A DNA stretch of 64,000 nucleotides from positions 62,001 to 126,000 of the forward strand of contig NZ_JAKRFI010000010.1 of the NCBI RefSeq assembly GCF_022348165.1. The letters are read 5' to 3'. Below the pieces are notes generated by a model. That model worked only from the letters and a program-made list of their open reading frames with translations, did not search any database and was not told the DNA's origin. The stretch comes from Halomonas sp. McH1-25. Its GTDB lineage: Bacteria; Pseudomonadota; Gammaproteobacteria; Pseudomonadales; Halomonadaceae. Of the stretch, positions 11,101 to 20,237 are shown piece by piece. The position numbers were made by a program, and so were the translations under genes. How positions within the stretch are numbered: the first letter of the stretch is position 1; every line of letters begins with the position of its first letter.

Positions 11101-11434
11101 CGGCTTCCGGCTGCTCTCGCACTGCACCGAGAAGACCACTGCCCCCGGCTCGCCCAAGGCCTGGCAGCAGGTCTTTGCCGCCTTCGGTCTGGAACTGGAG
11201 CTGGTGGCCACCGGTTGCTGCGGCATGTCCGGCACTTATGGCCACGAGGCGCGTAACCGCGACACCTCCGAGCGAATCTACGACCTCTCCTGGCGGGAGG
11301 TGACGGAGGACCCGGCCAATGCCGGGCGTCTGCTGGCCACCGGCTACTCCTGTCGCAGCCAGGCCAAGCGACTGTCGGACATCCAACTGCGACATCCCCT
11401 GCAAGGACTCTTGCAGGCCGTAAAACAAGCCTGA
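8189..11434 (+). CDS. ydiJ: FAD-linked oxidase with Fe-S domain, YdiJ-type 2-hydroxyacid dehydrogenase
   Basis: Large flavin/iron-sulfur dehydrogenase of the YdiJ family (D-2-hydroxyglutarate dehydrogenase-like). From the ATG at 8189 it is 1081 residues (a TTG at 8174 is also in frame), close to the family's ~1020. The FAD-binding PCMH domain occupies the N-terminal third (PRGGGTGTNGQSL near residue 83) and is followed by the FAD-oxidase C-terminal domain. A ferredoxin-like segment has CLACKSCAGQCP near 731, and a CCG domain has CCGMSGTYGHE near 1010. The central CNGNGACYNYDPADAMCPSW stretch is specific to YdiJ. An insertion near residue 350-370 is rich in Ala/Thr/Asp. It begins 70 bp after the TRAP operon and looks like a separate unit. 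Confidence 0.92.
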   Translation: MIARLDSLSRVDSRYVAFLDALRKEGFAGDIAPDYANRTVLATDNSIYQRLPQAVLYPRDADDLVRIARLAGRETFRDIVLTPRGGGTGTNGQSLTDGLVVDVSRYMNRIVDIDVERRRVRVQAGVVKDQLNAALKPYGLFFAPELSTSNRATIGGMISTDASGQGSCEYGKTRDHVLELDTVLLGGERFESRPVTENELNGLCERDGIVGDVHRTAREIIDTQREQIAARFPKLNRCLTGYDLAHLRTVDGRFDLNSVLCGSEGSLGLLNEATLNVLPMAKCSTLVNVRYASFMDALRDARALMGLGDAAASAELPRPTSIETVDDKVLALAMEDFVWDSVAEFFPAGEARATERATDIDGDTATATRPVAAPAIRGINLVEFNANDPDELEARVRTFTDHLASDASVERLGYTLAEGREQIGRVYAMRKRAVGLLGNAKGEKRPIPFVEDTAVPPEHLADYIAEFRAALDARGLEYGMFGHVDAGVLHVRPAIDMKDPAQERLIREISDEVAALTQRYHGLLWGEHGKGVRSEYAPQFFGELYPTLQRLKGAFDPHNQLNPGKIATPLSIRPEAAGNAIRPEDAGATADSVAEETVKWVDPGLLTIDGVTTRGQLDRQIDERVWQAHQSAVYCNGNGACYNYDPADAMCPSWKGTRQRIHSPKGRASLMREWLRLQGNAGTDVVEESRRKKAEGTWGFVRDLPLRLANTWRQRRGEADFSHEVYDAMAGCLACKSCAGQCPIKVNVPEFRSQFLEVYHGRYQRPLRDYLIGGLEFMAPHLSRIAPLYNGLLRHRLVDRLMANGLGMVDSPTLSRASLAKQLRAWGISEATPTSLGLLTERQKTRSVILVQDAFTSYFESKLVMDVVELLSRLDIRVFVAPFTANGKPLQVQGFLGAFERTAEKQARRLRSLATFGVPLVGIDPAMTLTYRQEYTKALGPDATPDVLLLQEWLVSLGRRLAPGGLALDDPGFRLLSHCTEKTTAPGSPKAWQQVFAAFGLELELVATGCCGMSGTYGHEARNRDTSERIYDLSWREVTEDPANAGRLLATGYSCRSQAKRLSDIQLRHPLQGLLQAVKQA

Positions 11435-11441
11435 CTGGAAT

Positions 11442-11466
11442 CGGAGCAACGGCAGCCGTTGCTCCG
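11442..11466 (+). terminator. hairpin after ydiJ
   Basis: CGGAGCAACGG (11442-11452), loop CAG, CCGTTGCTCCG (11456-11466). A perfect 11-bp stem just past the ydiJ stop. No U-run follows, so it may act as a 3'-end stabiliser rather than a full terminator. Confidence 0.6.
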
Positions 11467-11501
11467 AGCTTGGCAAGTCACATCGTACCCGGGAGGCTGT
11501 C

Positions 11502-11702
11502 ATGTCCCGCCCTCTGATCATTATCGGCATCGCAATAGTAATCATCGGCCTATTGTGGCCTTGGCTTTCGAAGCTGCCTCTGGGTCACCTGCCGGGCGAC
11601 ATCGTCATCAAGCGGGACAATTTCGCTTTCTATTTTCCCATTACCACGATGATCCTGGTCAGCGCTGTCCTCTCCGGCCTCGTATGGTTATTTCACCGCT
11701 GA
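11502..11702 (+). CDS. DUF2905 small membrane protein
   Basis: A 66-residue inner-membrane protein of the DUF2905 family. Two hydrophobic helices (residues ~3-22 and ~45-62) flank the conserved cytoplasmic-type stretch LGHLPGDIVIKRDNFAFYFP, in which the GDI-(x)4-N-(x)2-FYFP pattern is the family hallmark. It starts at an ATG after GGGAGG. Function is unknown in all members. It lies alone between ydiJ and the antiporter, in the same direction. Confidence 0.88.
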   Translation: MSRPLIIIGIAIVIIGLLWPWLSKLPLGHLPGDIVIKRDNFAFYFPITTMILVSAVLSGLVWLFHR

Positions 11703-11855
11703 AGCGGGCAGGCTCCGAGCCATCCTTGTGGCGCGACACGCCAGCAGGACACAACCGCAAGGTCTGCTGAATCGATCCTCTTAATGGCATTGCAAGCCGA
11801 CGCGGGCAACGCTAGGCTGCGCGGCTGTTCTTACGTCGACCAGGGAAACGTGACA

Positions 11856-13658
11856 ATGCAGACACCGGCCATCGCTCTGGCAGGCATCGGCCTGCTGGCC
11901 CTCATCTGTCAGTGGGCCGCCTGGCGGATGCGCCTGCCTGCCATCCTGCCACTGCTCGTCGCCGGGATTCTGTCGGGCCCCGTCACCGGCCTGCTCGAAC
12001 CGGATATTCTGCTGGACGACTTGCTGTTTCCACTGGTTTCCCTGGCTGTCGCCGTCATTCTGTTCGAAGGCAGTCTGACCCTGGATTTCAAGGACCTGCG
12101 CGGACATGGCCGCACGGTACGGCGGCTGGTGACCTGGGGCGCCCTGATCACCGGCACTGTCGCCACCGTGGCTGCCCACGTCCTGCTCGATCTCACCTGG
12201 GAGATGGCCAGCGTGCTGGGTGCCGTTCTGGTGGTTACCGGTCCCACCGTAGTGCTGCCGCTGTTGCAGACACTCCGGGCGCGTGCCCACCTGACCCAGA
12301 TATTGCGCTGGGAAGGCATCCTGATCGACCCCGTGGGCGCCATCGCCGCCGTACTGGTCTTCGAGTTCGTGGTTCTCGGCCAAGGCCAGGGGGCGCTCTC
12401 GCATACCCTGTCGATGTTTGTCCGCACCGCCGCCATCGGTTTCGGTCTGGGCATGCTCGGCGGCTATCTGTGGGGGCTGGTCCTGCGCCACCATTGGCTG
12501 CCACAGCGCCTGCACAGCTTCGGCACGCTGATGATCGTGCTGACCCTGTTCACCCTGTCCAATGCCCTGTTCCACGAGTCCGGCCTGCTCACGGTGACGG
12601 TGATGGGCGTGTGGCTGGCCAACATGCGTGGCGTGCCCACCCAGCATATCATCGAGTTCAAGGAGACATTGTCGGTCCTATTGATTTCCGGCCTGTTCAT
12701 CCTGCTGGCCGCGCGCCTGACCGCTGAACAGCTAGCCCTGCTCTCATGGCCGGCCTGGGGGTTTCTGGCCATCCTGCTGTGGGTTGCCCGCCCCCTCTCC
12801 GTGTGGCTGTGTACGCTCGGCAGCGGTCTCGAATGGCGCGAAAAGGCCCTGCTTGCCTGGCTCTCGCCCCGCGGTATCGTGGCCGCTGCCGTCGCCTCGC
12901 TATTCGCCATTCGATTCGAAGCGGCCGGCGTCTCGGGCGCCGACATCCTGGTTCCCGTCGTGTTTCTCGTCATCATCAGCACCGTCGTCATGCAGAGCCT
13001 GCTGTCACGGCCGCTCGCCCGATTGTTGAACGTCAGCGAACCGGAAGCCTCCGGGTTTCTGATCATCGGCGCCAATCCGGTGGCCCGGGCCATCGCACTG
13101 AAGCTCACCGAAGCCGGCGTCGCCGTGCGTCTGGCCGACAACAACTGGGACGCCGTGCAGGAAGCGCGGATGGCGGGGCTGCCGGTCTACTACGGCAACC
13201 CGCTCTCCGAGCATGCCGCACAGCATCTGGAGCTCACTGGAATCGGTTACTTACTGCCGCTGTCCCCTTATCGCGAGCTCAACAATCTCGCCGTTCTGCA
13301 TTTCGAGCACATCCTGGGGCATGGCAAGGTGTTCCTGCTTGCTGAGGAGGATGCCCGCAACGCACATCGTCATCGCGAACGGGCCTTGGAACACCTAGCG
13401 GTTCTTTTCGACGACGAAGCCACTTTCGCACGACTTTCGCAGCTGCTCGAACAAGGTGCCGAATTGCGCAGCGCACGCATGACGGATAGCTTTGCGCTGG
13501 ACGCCTATTGCACCATCCACGATCAGCGCCTGCTGCCGATGTTCAGCATCGGTCCGAACGGGCGCATCCGGGTCGCCAATACACGCTCCCCCCTTTCTCC
13601 AAAGCCCGGCGATACCTTGATCAGCCTGATTCACGTCGACTCGCCGGAGTATGCCTGA
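11856..13658 (+). CDS. CPA1-type cation:proton antiporter with C-terminal RCK (TrkA-N) domain
   Basis: Inner-membrane Na+(K+)/H+ antiporter. The start at ATG 11856 (600 residues) is chosen because CAGGGAAA lies just upstream and the first helix starts at once; upstream in-frame codons lack hydrophobicity. Residues ~1-390 form 12-13 membrane helices with VVTGPTVVLPLL and the WEGILIDPVGAIAAVL motif that holds the transport Asp. Residues ~397-530 form a Rossmann RCK module beginning FLIIGANPVARAIALKL, though the usual GxGxxG is degenerate (GANPVA). A TrkA-C-like tail follows. The architecture resembles NhaP/KefB-type antiporters gated by nucleotide. It would suit a salt-adapted organism. Confidence 0.88.
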   Translation: MQTPAIALAGIGLLALICQWAAWRMRLPAILPLLVAGILSGPVTGLLEPDILLDDLLFPLVSLAVAVILFEGSLTLDFKDLRGHGRTVRRLVTWGALITGTVATVAAHVLLDLTWEMASVLGAVLVVTGPTVVLPLLQTLRARAHLTQILRWEGILIDPVGAIAAVLVFEFVVLGQGQGALSHTLSMFVRTAAIGFGLGMLGGYLWGLVLRHHWLPQRLHSFGTLMIVLTLFTLSNALFHESGLLTVTVMGVWLANMRGVPTQHIIEFKETLSVLLISGLFILLAARLTAEQLALLSWPAWGFLAILLWVARPLSVWLCTLGSGLEWREKALLAWLSPRGIVAAAVASLFAIRFEAAGVSGADILVPVVFLVIISTVVMQSLLSRPLARLLNVSEPEASGFLIIGANPVARAIALKLTEAGVAVRLADNNWDAVQEARMAGLPVYYGNPLSEHAAQHLELTGIGYLLPLSPYRELNNLAVLHFEHILGHGKVFLLAEEDARNAHRHRERALEHLAVLFDDEATFARLSQLLEQGAELRSARMTDSFALDAYCTIHDQRLLPMFSIGPNGRIRVANTRSPLSPKPGDTLISLIHVDSPEYA

Positions 13659-13734
13659 ACCGCTTCGGCTTGCCGCCTTGCGGCACGCCTGCAACACTAA
13701 GGCCACCGAACATAACGAAAGAACGAGGGAACGT

Positions 13735-15825
13735 GTGAACAGATGCAGGATGCTGTCATTTTGCTTGCTTGGTTCGATACCCACTATCCAGGCGCAGGCA
13801 CAGGACGCTACGCCAAGCACACTACCCACACTGGAAGTCAGCGCCCCCCGCCTGGAACGCGAACTCTATACCACGCCCCAGGCCATCTCGGTGGTCGAGC
13901 AAGAGGCCATTCAACAGGGCCAGCAGCGCGTTCGACTCGATGAATCCCTGAATATGGTGCCTGGCGTTTATCTCCAGAACCGTAACAACTTCGCCCAGGG
14001 CGAGCGTATCTCCATTCGTGGTTTTGGTGCCCGTACCCCTTGGGGAGTGCGCGGCATCACGCTGATGGTCGATGGAATTCCCTATACCCTCCCGGATGGT
14101 CAGGCCCAGACCGACGCCATCGATCTGGATAGCGCCCAGCGTATTGAAGTCATCCGTGGCCCGGCGGCGGTCCAATATGGCAACGCGTCGGGTGGTGTGA
14201 TCAGCGTGACCACGGCGGATGGGCGTGACGATCCGGGCAGCAGTGTTCGCTTTGGCGTGGGGAGTGACGGCTATCGCAAGTTGTCGGCGCAAAACGGTGG
14301 CGTGAACGGCTCATGGTCACACCATGTGAGCTTTTCCGCACTCGATATCGAAGGCTATCGCGATCACAGCTCGGCGGAGAAATATCTCTTCAACGCCAAG
14401 CTGCGCCGCGACTTGGGCCACGACCGCGCCATTACCACCATCGTCAATCTGCTCGATAGCCCCTATGCCGAAGACCCGGGCGGCATGACGCGGGCACTGG
14501 TCCAAGAGGACCGTCGCGGCACGATCGATAGCGAAGGCTACTATGATTACTCGCCCGACCGAATCGACGCCGGGCAGGAAGTCGATCAGCAAGTGATCGG
14601 CCTGCAATACGAGGATCTCTCGGCCGGACCTGGCCAGTTTTATCTCAAGGGCTTCTATTTACATCGCGATTATCAGCAGCAGTTGGCCTTTGCGGGCGGC
14701 AGCCGATCGATAACGGATGTTCAGAACTACATCGCCTATGATCGCGATTATTATGGCGGCAGCGCCGAGTATCACCAGGCGATGGAACTGGGCGGCCTGC
14801 CCCTGCGATACATGACGGGTGTCGACGTCGCTCGGCAGGTCGATAATCGCCATAGCGACGATGTACTGATCGACGGGGAGCACGTACGCCGCTCCCAGGA
14901 CGAAACGCAAAAAGCCACCTCCATCGGCGCGTTCGTGCAGGGTGATCTGGAACTGACCGAACGCTGGATGCTCTCGCTAGGCACGCGCTACGACCGGGTA
15001 ACGTTCGACATCGACGACCAGCTTTCGAGCGACGGCGAGGACGGCAGTGGCGAGCGCACCTTCGATCAGTGGAGTGGCAGCGCGGGCCTGAGCTTGCGTT
15101 ATCTTCCCAATCATCAGCTCTATCTATCCACGGGCACCTCCTACGAGACCCCGACTTTCTCCGAGTTTGCCAATCCGAATGGCGCAGGTTTCAATCCCGA
15201 CGTAGAGCCGCAGAAGGCCTGGAATCGCGAAATCGGTCTGCGGGGTCATTTCGCCAATGGTCTGAATTACGACGTCGTTGTGTTTTCGACCCGCGTTCAC
15301 GATTCCTTGATCGCTTACGAGAACGAAGCCGGAAAAAGCTATTACCGCAATGCCGGCGAAAGCTTGCAGGAAGGCATCGAAACCTCGCTGGGCTGGCAGC
15401 TCACCCCCGCCTGGCGCATCGATAGCGCTCTGACATTGGCCAGCTACGAATACGATGATTACACCTCCGGTGGAAACGACTACGACGGCAATCGTATCCC
15501 CGGCCTGCCGGAACAGACCTGGAATAACCAACTCTCCTGGCAGGGTGTCGATGAGCGCTTCGCGACACTCGAGACGCAATATATCGGCGATATGGTGGCG
15601 GACGACGCCAATGAGGTCGAGGTTGACGACTATTGGCTGGTCAACCTGCGCGCCGGTGATGGCTGGCGGTTTGGCGGTGACACGCTGCTCAAAGGCTATC
15701 TGGGCGTGCGCAACCTCTTCGATCGCGAGCATTACGCCAACCTGCTGATCAATGCGAGCAATGAGCGCTATTTCGACACGGCACCGGGACGCACCTTTTA
15801 TGCTGGGCTGGAGCTGGACTTCTGA
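13735..15825 (+). CDS. TonB-dependent outer-membrane receptor
   Basis: Outer-membrane active-transport receptor, probably for a ferric siderophore or similar iron complex. The GTG at 13735 is preferred: CGAGGGA is just upstream and it opens a signal peptide (CRMLSFCLLGSIPTIQAQAQ). The plug domain includes ISIRGFGARTPWGVRG, VDGIPYTLPDGQ and VIRGPAAVQYGNASGGVIS, the typical plug sequence. The 22-strand barrel fills the rest and the protein ends in the required aromatic residue (AGLELDF). There is no FecR-type signalling extension at the N-terminus. No sigma/anti-sigma or siderophore genes are adjacent, so the ligand is unassigned. Confidence 0.92.
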   Translation: MNRCRMLSFCLLGSIPTIQAQAQDATPSTLPTLEVSAPRLERELYTTPQAISVVEQEAIQQGQQRVRLDESLNMVPGVYLQNRNNFAQGERISIRGFGARTPWGVRGITLMVDGIPYTLPDGQAQTDAIDLDSAQRIEVIRGPAAVQYGNASGGVISVTTADGRDDPGSSVRFGVGSDGYRKLSAQNGGVNGSWSHHVSFSALDIEGYRDHSSAEKYLFNAKLRRDLGHDRAITTIVNLLDSPYAEDPGGMTRALVQEDRRGTIDSEGYYDYSPDRIDAGQEVDQQVIGLQYEDLSAGPGQFYLKGFYLHRDYQQQLAFAGGSRSITDVQNYIAYDRDYYGGSAEYHQAMELGGLPLRYMTGVDVARQVDNRHSDDVLIDGEHVRRSQDETQKATSIGAFVQGDLELTERWMLSLGTRYDRVTFDIDDQLSSDGEDGSGERTFDQWSGSAGLSLRYLPNHQLYLSTGTSYETPTFSEFANPNGAGFNPDVEPQKAWNREIGLRGHFANGLNYDVVVFSTRVHDSLIAYENEAGKSYYRNAGESLQEGIETSLGWQLTPAWRIDSALTLASYEYDDYTSGGNDYDGNRIPGLPEQTWNNQLSWQGVDERFATLETQYIGDMVADDANEVEVDDYWLVNLRAGDGWRFGGDTLLKGYLGVRNLFDREHYANLLINASNERYFDTAPGRTFYAGLELDF

Positions 15826-15836
15826 GCCAGTAACGA

Positions 15837-15862
15837 CGCGGGCCGCCCAAGGGCGGCCCGCG
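15837..15862. terminator. GC-rich hairpin between converging genes
   Basis: CGCGGGCCGCCC (15837-15848) pairs with GGGCGGCCCGCG (15851-15862) across a very tight turn. It sits between the ends of the TonB-dependent receptor gene and trpC. No T-run is present on either side. Confidence 0.65.
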
Positions 15863-15886
15863 CAATAGGTCACATGGCACGCGCAT

Positions 15887-16693
15887 CTAGAAAAACAGAC
15901 GCCGCAGCGCGGCGCCCGGATCCGCTTCGCGCATGAAGGCCTCGCCCACCAGAAAGCCGTTCACGTTGTATTCGCGCATGTGCTCGACATCGCCCCGCGT
16001 ATTGATGCCGGACTCGGTAATCACCGTGACGTCACCGGGAATGCGGGACAATAGCTGGAACGTGGTATCCAGGCTGGTTTCGAAGCTGCGCAGGTCACGA
16101 TTGTTGATTCCCACCAGCGCCAGATCCAGCGCCAGGGCGCGTTCGAGTTCGAGAGCATCGTGAACTTCGACCAGCACGTCCATCCCCAGCTCGCCAGCTT
16201 GCTGATGCAGATCCTTGAGCCGGGCATCGTCCAGGGCGGCCACGATCAACAGGATACAGTCGGCGCCGATGGCACGCGCCTCGCTGACCTGATAGCCGTG
16301 AACGATGAAGTCCTTGCGAATCACCGGCAGCTCGCAGGCTTCACGGGCGGCAATCAGGTACTCCTCGTGCCCCTGAAAAAAATCGGCATCGGTGAGGACC
16401 GACAGGCAACTGGCCCCGGCCTCAGCGTAGGCCCGAGCAATCTCGGCAGGACGAAAATCCTCGCGAATCACGCCACGCGACGGCGAGGCTTTCTTGATCT
16501 CGGCGATCACTGCCGGGTCGCCCTCGGCAATGGTCCGGTTGAGGGCGTCGATGAAACCGCGTGGCGCGCTCTGCTCACGGGCGCGCTCCAGCAGGGTCAG
16601 CTCGGAGACGCCGGCTCGCCGTTCGGCGATCTCTTCGTCCTTGCGGGCGAGAATACGGGCCAGGATGGTAGGCAGATTGTCGGATGGACTCAT
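15887..16693 (-). CDS. trpC: indole-3-glycerol phosphate synthase
   Basis: Fourth pathway enzyme of tryptophan synthesis: ring closure of CdRP to indole-3-glycerol phosphate. It has 268 residues and is monofunctional (no trpF fusion). Visible signatures are [16 protein letters not shown] near the N-terminus (catalytic Lys), [51 protein letters not shown] and VITESGI. It is the last gene of the trpGDC unit, 24 bp after trpD. Confidence 0.98.
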   Translation of the reverse strand: MSPSDNLPTILARILARKDEEIAERRAGVSELTLLERAREQSAPRGFIDALNRTIAEGDPAVIAEIKKASPSRGVIREDFRPAEIARAYAEAGASCLSVLTDADFFQGHEEYLIAAREACELPVIRKDFIVHGYQVSEARAIGADCILLIVAALDDARLKDLHQQAGELGMDVLVEVHDALELERALALDLALVGINNRDLRSFETSLDTTFQLLSRIPGDVTVITESGINTRGDVEHMREYNVNGFLVGEAFMREADPGAALRRLFF

Positions 16694-16717
16694 GGGATGT
16701 TCCTGATGTGCAGCGGC

Positions 16718-17746
16718 TTATGCCTGGTCCGTGAACACGCGACTGAAGTCGGTCAGTTCTTTCATCTTTTCCAGCGCCAGGCCGGTGGCCATGGCATCCT
16801 GGGCAAGCGCCACGCCCTCTTCGATACTGTCCGCCACATCGGCCGCATAGAGCGCCGCGCCGGCATTCAAGGCAACGATATCGGCCGCCGCCCCTTCCCC
16901 TTTCAAGGCTTCCTTGACCAGGCGCAGGCTGTCTTCGGCAGTCACGACCTTGAGCGACTCGAGTGACTGACGCTCGACCCCCAGCTGTTCCGGCGTAACG
17001 ACGTACTCGGTAATCTGTCCATCACGCAGCTCGGCGATGCGCGTGGGCGCCGCCAGTGAAATCTCGTCGAGACCGTCCTCGGCATGCGCTACCAGCACGT
17101 GCCGGCTTCCCAGGCGTTGCAGGGTTTCGGCCATCAGGGCGACCAGCTCCGGCTTGTAAACGCCCAGCAGTTGATGCTGGGCGCCAGCGGGGTTGGTCAA
17201 CGGCCCGAGGACATTGAACACCGTACGCACGCCCATCTCACGCCGCGGCCCGATCGCATAGCGCATCGCCTTGTGGTGCATGGGAGCGAACATGAAACCG
17301 ACACCCACCTGGTCGATACAGCGGGCCACCTGCGCCGGCGAAAGATCGAGCTTGATGCCGGCGACATCGAACAGGTCGGCGCTTCCCGACGACGACGATA
17401 CGCTGCGGTTGCCATGCTTGGCGACACGTGCGTCACAGGCGGCAACCACGAAACTCGATGCCGTGGAGACATTGAACAGATTGGCCCTATCGCCGCCCGT
17501 ACCGACGATATCCACCACATTATCGAGAGAAGCGAGTTCGACCGGCGTCATCAGCTCGCGCATTACCTGCGCGGCCGCCGCCACCTCGTCGACGGTTTCA
17601 CCCTTCATCGACAGCCCGATCAGAAAGCCGCCGATCTGGGCATCGGTCGCTTCGCCGGTCATGATGTAACGCATCACGGCATGGGTCTCGGCGTAACTCA
17701 GATGGTGGCCGTGCATCACGGCGTCGATCGCCTCACGCATCTGCAT
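16718..17746 (-). CDS. trpD: anthranilate phosphoribosyltransferase
   Basis: Joins anthranilate to PRPP. It has 342 residues; the PRPP/Mg-binding signature VDIVGTGGDRANLFNVST is seen near residue 80, KHGNRSVSSSSGSADL near 108 and RREMGVRTVFNVLGPLTNP near 165, all in canonical order. It is a stand-alone protein, not fused to TrpG. It lies 39 bp after trpG and 24 bp before trpC. Confidence 0.98.
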   Translation of the reverse strand: MQMREAIDAVMHGHHLSYAETHAVMRYIMTGEATDAQIGGFLIGLSMKGETVDEVAAAAQVMRELMTPVELASLDNVVDIVGTGGDRANLFNVSTASSFVVAACDARVAKHGNRSVSSSSGSADLFDVAGIKLDLSPAQVARCIDQVGVGFMFAPMHHKAMRYAIGPRREMGVRTVFNVLGPLTNPAGAQHQLLGVYKPELVALMAETLQRLGSRHVLVAHAEDGLDEISLAAPTRIAELRDGQITEYVVTPEQLGVERQSLESLKVVTAEDSLRLVKEALKGEGAAADIVALNAGAALYAADVADSIEEGVALAQDAMATGLALEKMKELTDFSRVFTDQA

Positions 17747-17785
17747 GTCGGGTCTCCTTCGGGTAGCGTCGTCCCGGCCAGGCCC

Positions 17786-18376
17786 TCAGGACCGGCCGCG
17801 CTCGAGAAAATTGGCCAGCAACTGATGCCCCTGGCGCGTCAGAATGGATTCGGGATGGAACTGCACGCCTTCGACGTCGAGTTCGCGATGGCGCAGCCCC
17901 ATGATCAACCCGGGCGTGACGTCGTCATCCCCTACCCAGGCCGTGATCTCGAGCTCATCGGGCAGGCTGTCGGCATCGACGACCAGCGAATGATAGCGCG
18001 TCACCTCGAGAGGATCGTCGAGCCCCGCGAATACCCCGTTGCCATGGTGATGGACCCGTGACGTCTTGCCATGCATGACTTTCGGCGCCCGTATTACCTT
18101 GCCCCCAAAGACCTGGCCAATCGCCTGATGCCCCAGGCAGACGCCCAGAATCGGCAGTTGGCCCGCGAAATGGCGAATGACGTCTAGGGAAACTCCGGCC
18201 TCGTTGGGCGTACAGGGCCCCGGCGAGATCACGATATGACTCGGCGCCATGCGCTCGATGTCCGCCAGCGTCAGGTTGTCATTGCGGTGCGTTTCGACCT
18301 CGGCACCCAGCTCGGCCAGATACTGCACGACATTGAAGGTAAAACTGTCGTAGTTGTCGATCATCAACACGGACAT
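17786..18376 (-). CDS. trpG: anthranilate synthase component II (glutamine amidotransferase)
   Basis: Supplies ammonia from glutamine to TrpE. The ATG at 18376 has AAGGA upstream and gives the canonical N-terminus [15 protein letters not shown] (196 residues); an in-frame ATG at 18409 would add 11 atypical residues. Triad signatures are [15 protein letters not shown] (nucleophile Cys) and [10 protein letters not shown] (His-x-Glu). It is first of the trpGDC unit and is separated from trpE by 274 bp that carry an attenuator (see 18491-18592). Confidence 0.97.
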   Translation of the reverse strand: MSVLMIDNYDSFTFNVVQYLAELGAEVETHRNDNLTLADIERMAPSHIVISPGPCTPNEAGVSLDVIRHFAGQLPILGVCLGHQAIGQVFGGKVIRAPKVMHGKTSRVHHHGNGVFAGLDDPLEVTRYHSLVVDADSLPDELEITAWVGDDDVTPGLIMGLRHRELDVEGVQFHPESILTRQGHQLLANFLERGRS

Positions 18377-18490
18377 CGCGCTAGATCCTTGATTCGATTC
18401 ACGGTTCATGTGGCTGCCCCCCTTTCTTACCCAGCTATTTACCCAGGCCGGTCAATGTAACTTCGCCAGCCGTACAGGGGGACCAGACAC

Positions 18491-18540
18491 AAAAATGCCG
18501 CCCTGACGGCGGCATATGTTCAAGACATGAGTGTGCCGCC
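18491..18540 (-). promoter_or_regulatory. trpGDC attenuator: terminator and competing antiterminator
   Basis: On the minus strand, TGCCGCC (18514-18508), loop GTCAG, GGCGGCA (18502-18496) is followed directly by TTTTT (18495-18491), a textbook intrinsic terminator. Just upstream, GGCGGCA at 18540-18534 can instead pair with the 5' arm TGCCGCC (18514-18508), giving a mutually exclusive antiterminator. Together with the Trp-codon leader peptide at 18592-18545 this is the full layout of a transcription attenuator ahead of trpG. The terminator would also end read-through from trpE. Confidence 0.8.
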
Positions 18541-18544
18541 CCGC

Positions 18545-18592
18545 TTAGGAGCGCCACCACTGGCTTGAACGGATAGAATCTGGTGTATGCAT
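18545..18592 (-). CDS. trp leader peptide for trpGDC (15 aa, tandem Trp)
   Basis: A 15-codon reading frame, MHTPDSIRSSQWWRS, with adjacent TGG TGG codons four codons before the stop. It ends five bases upstream of the antiterminator arm at 18540-18534. A ribosome stalling at the two Trp codons would favour the antiterminator over the terminator described at 18491-18540. The ribosome site is weak (AGCGGG). Possible promoter elements are TTGACA at 18628-18623 and TATAGC near 18603-18598, with long spacing. The frame is far too short to be found by length alone; support comes from the Trp pair and the RNA layout. Confidence 0.78.
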   Translation of the reverse strand: MHTPDSIRSSQWWRS

Positions 18593-18615
18593 GCCCGCTA
18601 TAGTGTGGTTATCGT

Positions 18616-18635
18616 CCCTGCCTGTCAAGGCAGGG
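18616..18635 (-). terminator. hairpin just after trpE
   Basis: CCCTGCC (18616-18622) pairs with GGCAGGG (18629-18635), 16 bp beyond the trpE stop. There is no U-run in the trpE direction, so it could be a 3'-end stem. It overlaps the TTGACA that may be the trpGDC -35 element. Confidence 0.5.
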
Positions 18636-18650
18636 AGTTTTCGTAAACGC

Positions 18651-20153
18651 CTAGTCGCCGAGATTATCCAGCCCCCGCTCGGCCATGGCCACTGCACGGA
18701 ACAGCGCACGCCCCTTGTTGAGGGTTTCTTGCCATTCGAGTTCGGGTACCGAATCGGCGACGATGCCGGCACCGGCCTGGACGTGCAATTCGCCATCCTT
18801 GATCACCGCAGTGCGAATGGCGATGGCGGTGTCCATGTTGCCGTGCCACGATAGGTAGCCGACGGCGCCCGAATAAATGCCGCGCTTGACCGGTTCGAGC
18901 TCGTCGATGATCTCCAGCGCGCGAATCTTGGGCGCCCCCGAGAGCGTACCGGCCGGGAACGTCGCACGCAGCACGTCCATCGCCGATAGCCCCGGCTTGA
19001 GGCGTCCGGTGACGTTGGACACGATATGCATGACATGGGAATAGCGCTCGACGGCCATGTTGTCGGTCACTTGGACACTGCCGGTCTCGCTGATACGCCC
19101 TACGTCGTTGCGTCCCAGGTCGATGAGCATGACATGCTCGGCGATTTCCTTGGGGTCGGCCAGCAGGTCGGCCTCGAGCGCCTTGTCCTCTTCCTCGTTA
19201 CGGCCACGCTTGCGGGTACCGGCGATAGGTCGCACCGTCACCTCGCCGTTCTCCAGCCGCGTAAGGATCTCCGGCGACGAGCCGACGACATGATGGTCGC
19301 CAAGATTGAAGAAGAACATGTACGGGGACGGATTCAGGCTGCGTAGCGCGCGGTAAAGATCCAGCGGCGGTGCCTGGAACGGGATCGACATGCGCTGCGA
19401 CGGTACGCATTGCATGACGTCACCGGCCAGCACGTACTCCTTGATCTTGTCGACGGCCGCCTTGAAGCCCTCTTCGGTGAACCCCGAGGTGAAATGGCCT
19501 TCTTCCACCGCGGCACGCCCGGTGCCCGGGCTGGCCGACCTGGCGACGGCACTGCGCAGCTGGCTTTCCAGCGACTCCAGGCGATGACAGGCATGAGCGT
19601 AGGCCTCAGCCTGAATCGGGTCGGCATGTGTCCATAACGTCAGGCGCCCCGACAGGTTGTCGAAGACCACCAACTCGTCACAGACCATCAGCAGAATATC
19701 GGGTACGCCAATGGGATCGGGTTTGGCGTCGACATGCGCCCCACGCAGGCGCGGTTCGATATAGCGAATGGTGTCGTAGCCGAAGTAACCGACCAGGCCG
19801 CCATCGAAACGCGGCTGGTCATCGAGACTGGGCACCTTGAATCGCGCCTGGAACTGTTCGATCCAGGCGAGGGGATCCTCGACCTCGCTGATGCCGCTCT
19901 GTTCACCGTCGACGATATGGCGCACCTGGTAGCCACGCACCTCGATACGTTCGCGGCACGGCAAGCCGATGATGGAATAACGTCCCCACTTCTCCCCCCC
20001 CTGTACGGATTCCAGCAGGAAGGTCCAAGGTGCATCGGCCAGCTTGAGATAGGTGGAAAGCGGCGTATCGAGGTCGGCCAGCACTTCACGCGTAACCGGA
20101 ATGCGGTTATAGCCAGCCTGCGCCAGTTCGGCGAAGCGTTCGGGAGTCATCAT
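18651..20153 (-). CDS. trpE: anthranilate synthase component I
   Basis: Converts chorismate plus ammonia to anthranilate, the committed and feedback-inhibited step of tryptophan synthesis. It has 500 residues. The feedback-site motif LLES is near residue 46. The chorismate-binding C-terminal half has [52 protein letters not shown] and [13 protein letters not shown]. Two ATGs (20153, 20150) follow AAGGA. It is transcribed separately from trpGDC, after a leader that encodes a Trp-rich peptide (20312-20238). gph lies upstream on the same strand. Confidence 0.98.
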   Translation of the reverse strand: MMTPERFAELAQAGYNRIPVTREVLADLDTPLSTYLKLADAPWTFLLESVQGGEKWGRYSIIGLPCRERIEVRGYQVRHIVDGEQSGISEVEDPLAWIEQFQARFKVPSLDDQPRFDGGLVGYFGYDTIRYIEPRLRGAHVDAKPDPIGVPDILLMVCDELVVFDNLSGRLTLWTHADPIQAEAYAHACHRLESLESQLRSAVARSASPGTGRAAVEEGHFTSGFTEEGFKAAVDKIKEYVLAGDVMQCVPSQRMSIPFQAPPLDLYRALRSLNPSPYMFFFNLGDHHVVGSSPEILTRLENGEVTVRPIAGTRKRGRNEEEDKALEADLLADPKEIAEHVMLIDLGRNDVGRISETGSVQVTDNMAVERYSHVMHIVSNVTGRLKPGLSAMDVLRATFPAGTLSGAPKIRALEIIDELEPVKRGIYSGAVGYLSWHGNMDTAIAIRTAVIKDGELHVQAGAGIVADSVPELEWQETLNKGRALFRAVAMAERGLDNLGD

Positions 20154-20237
20154 GCCCGTCGATTCCTTGAGATGAGTCGGTAAAGCGGTGGTAAGGCCAT
20201 CCGGAGAATGGCAGCCAACGTGGCAACGGCGGGAGCG

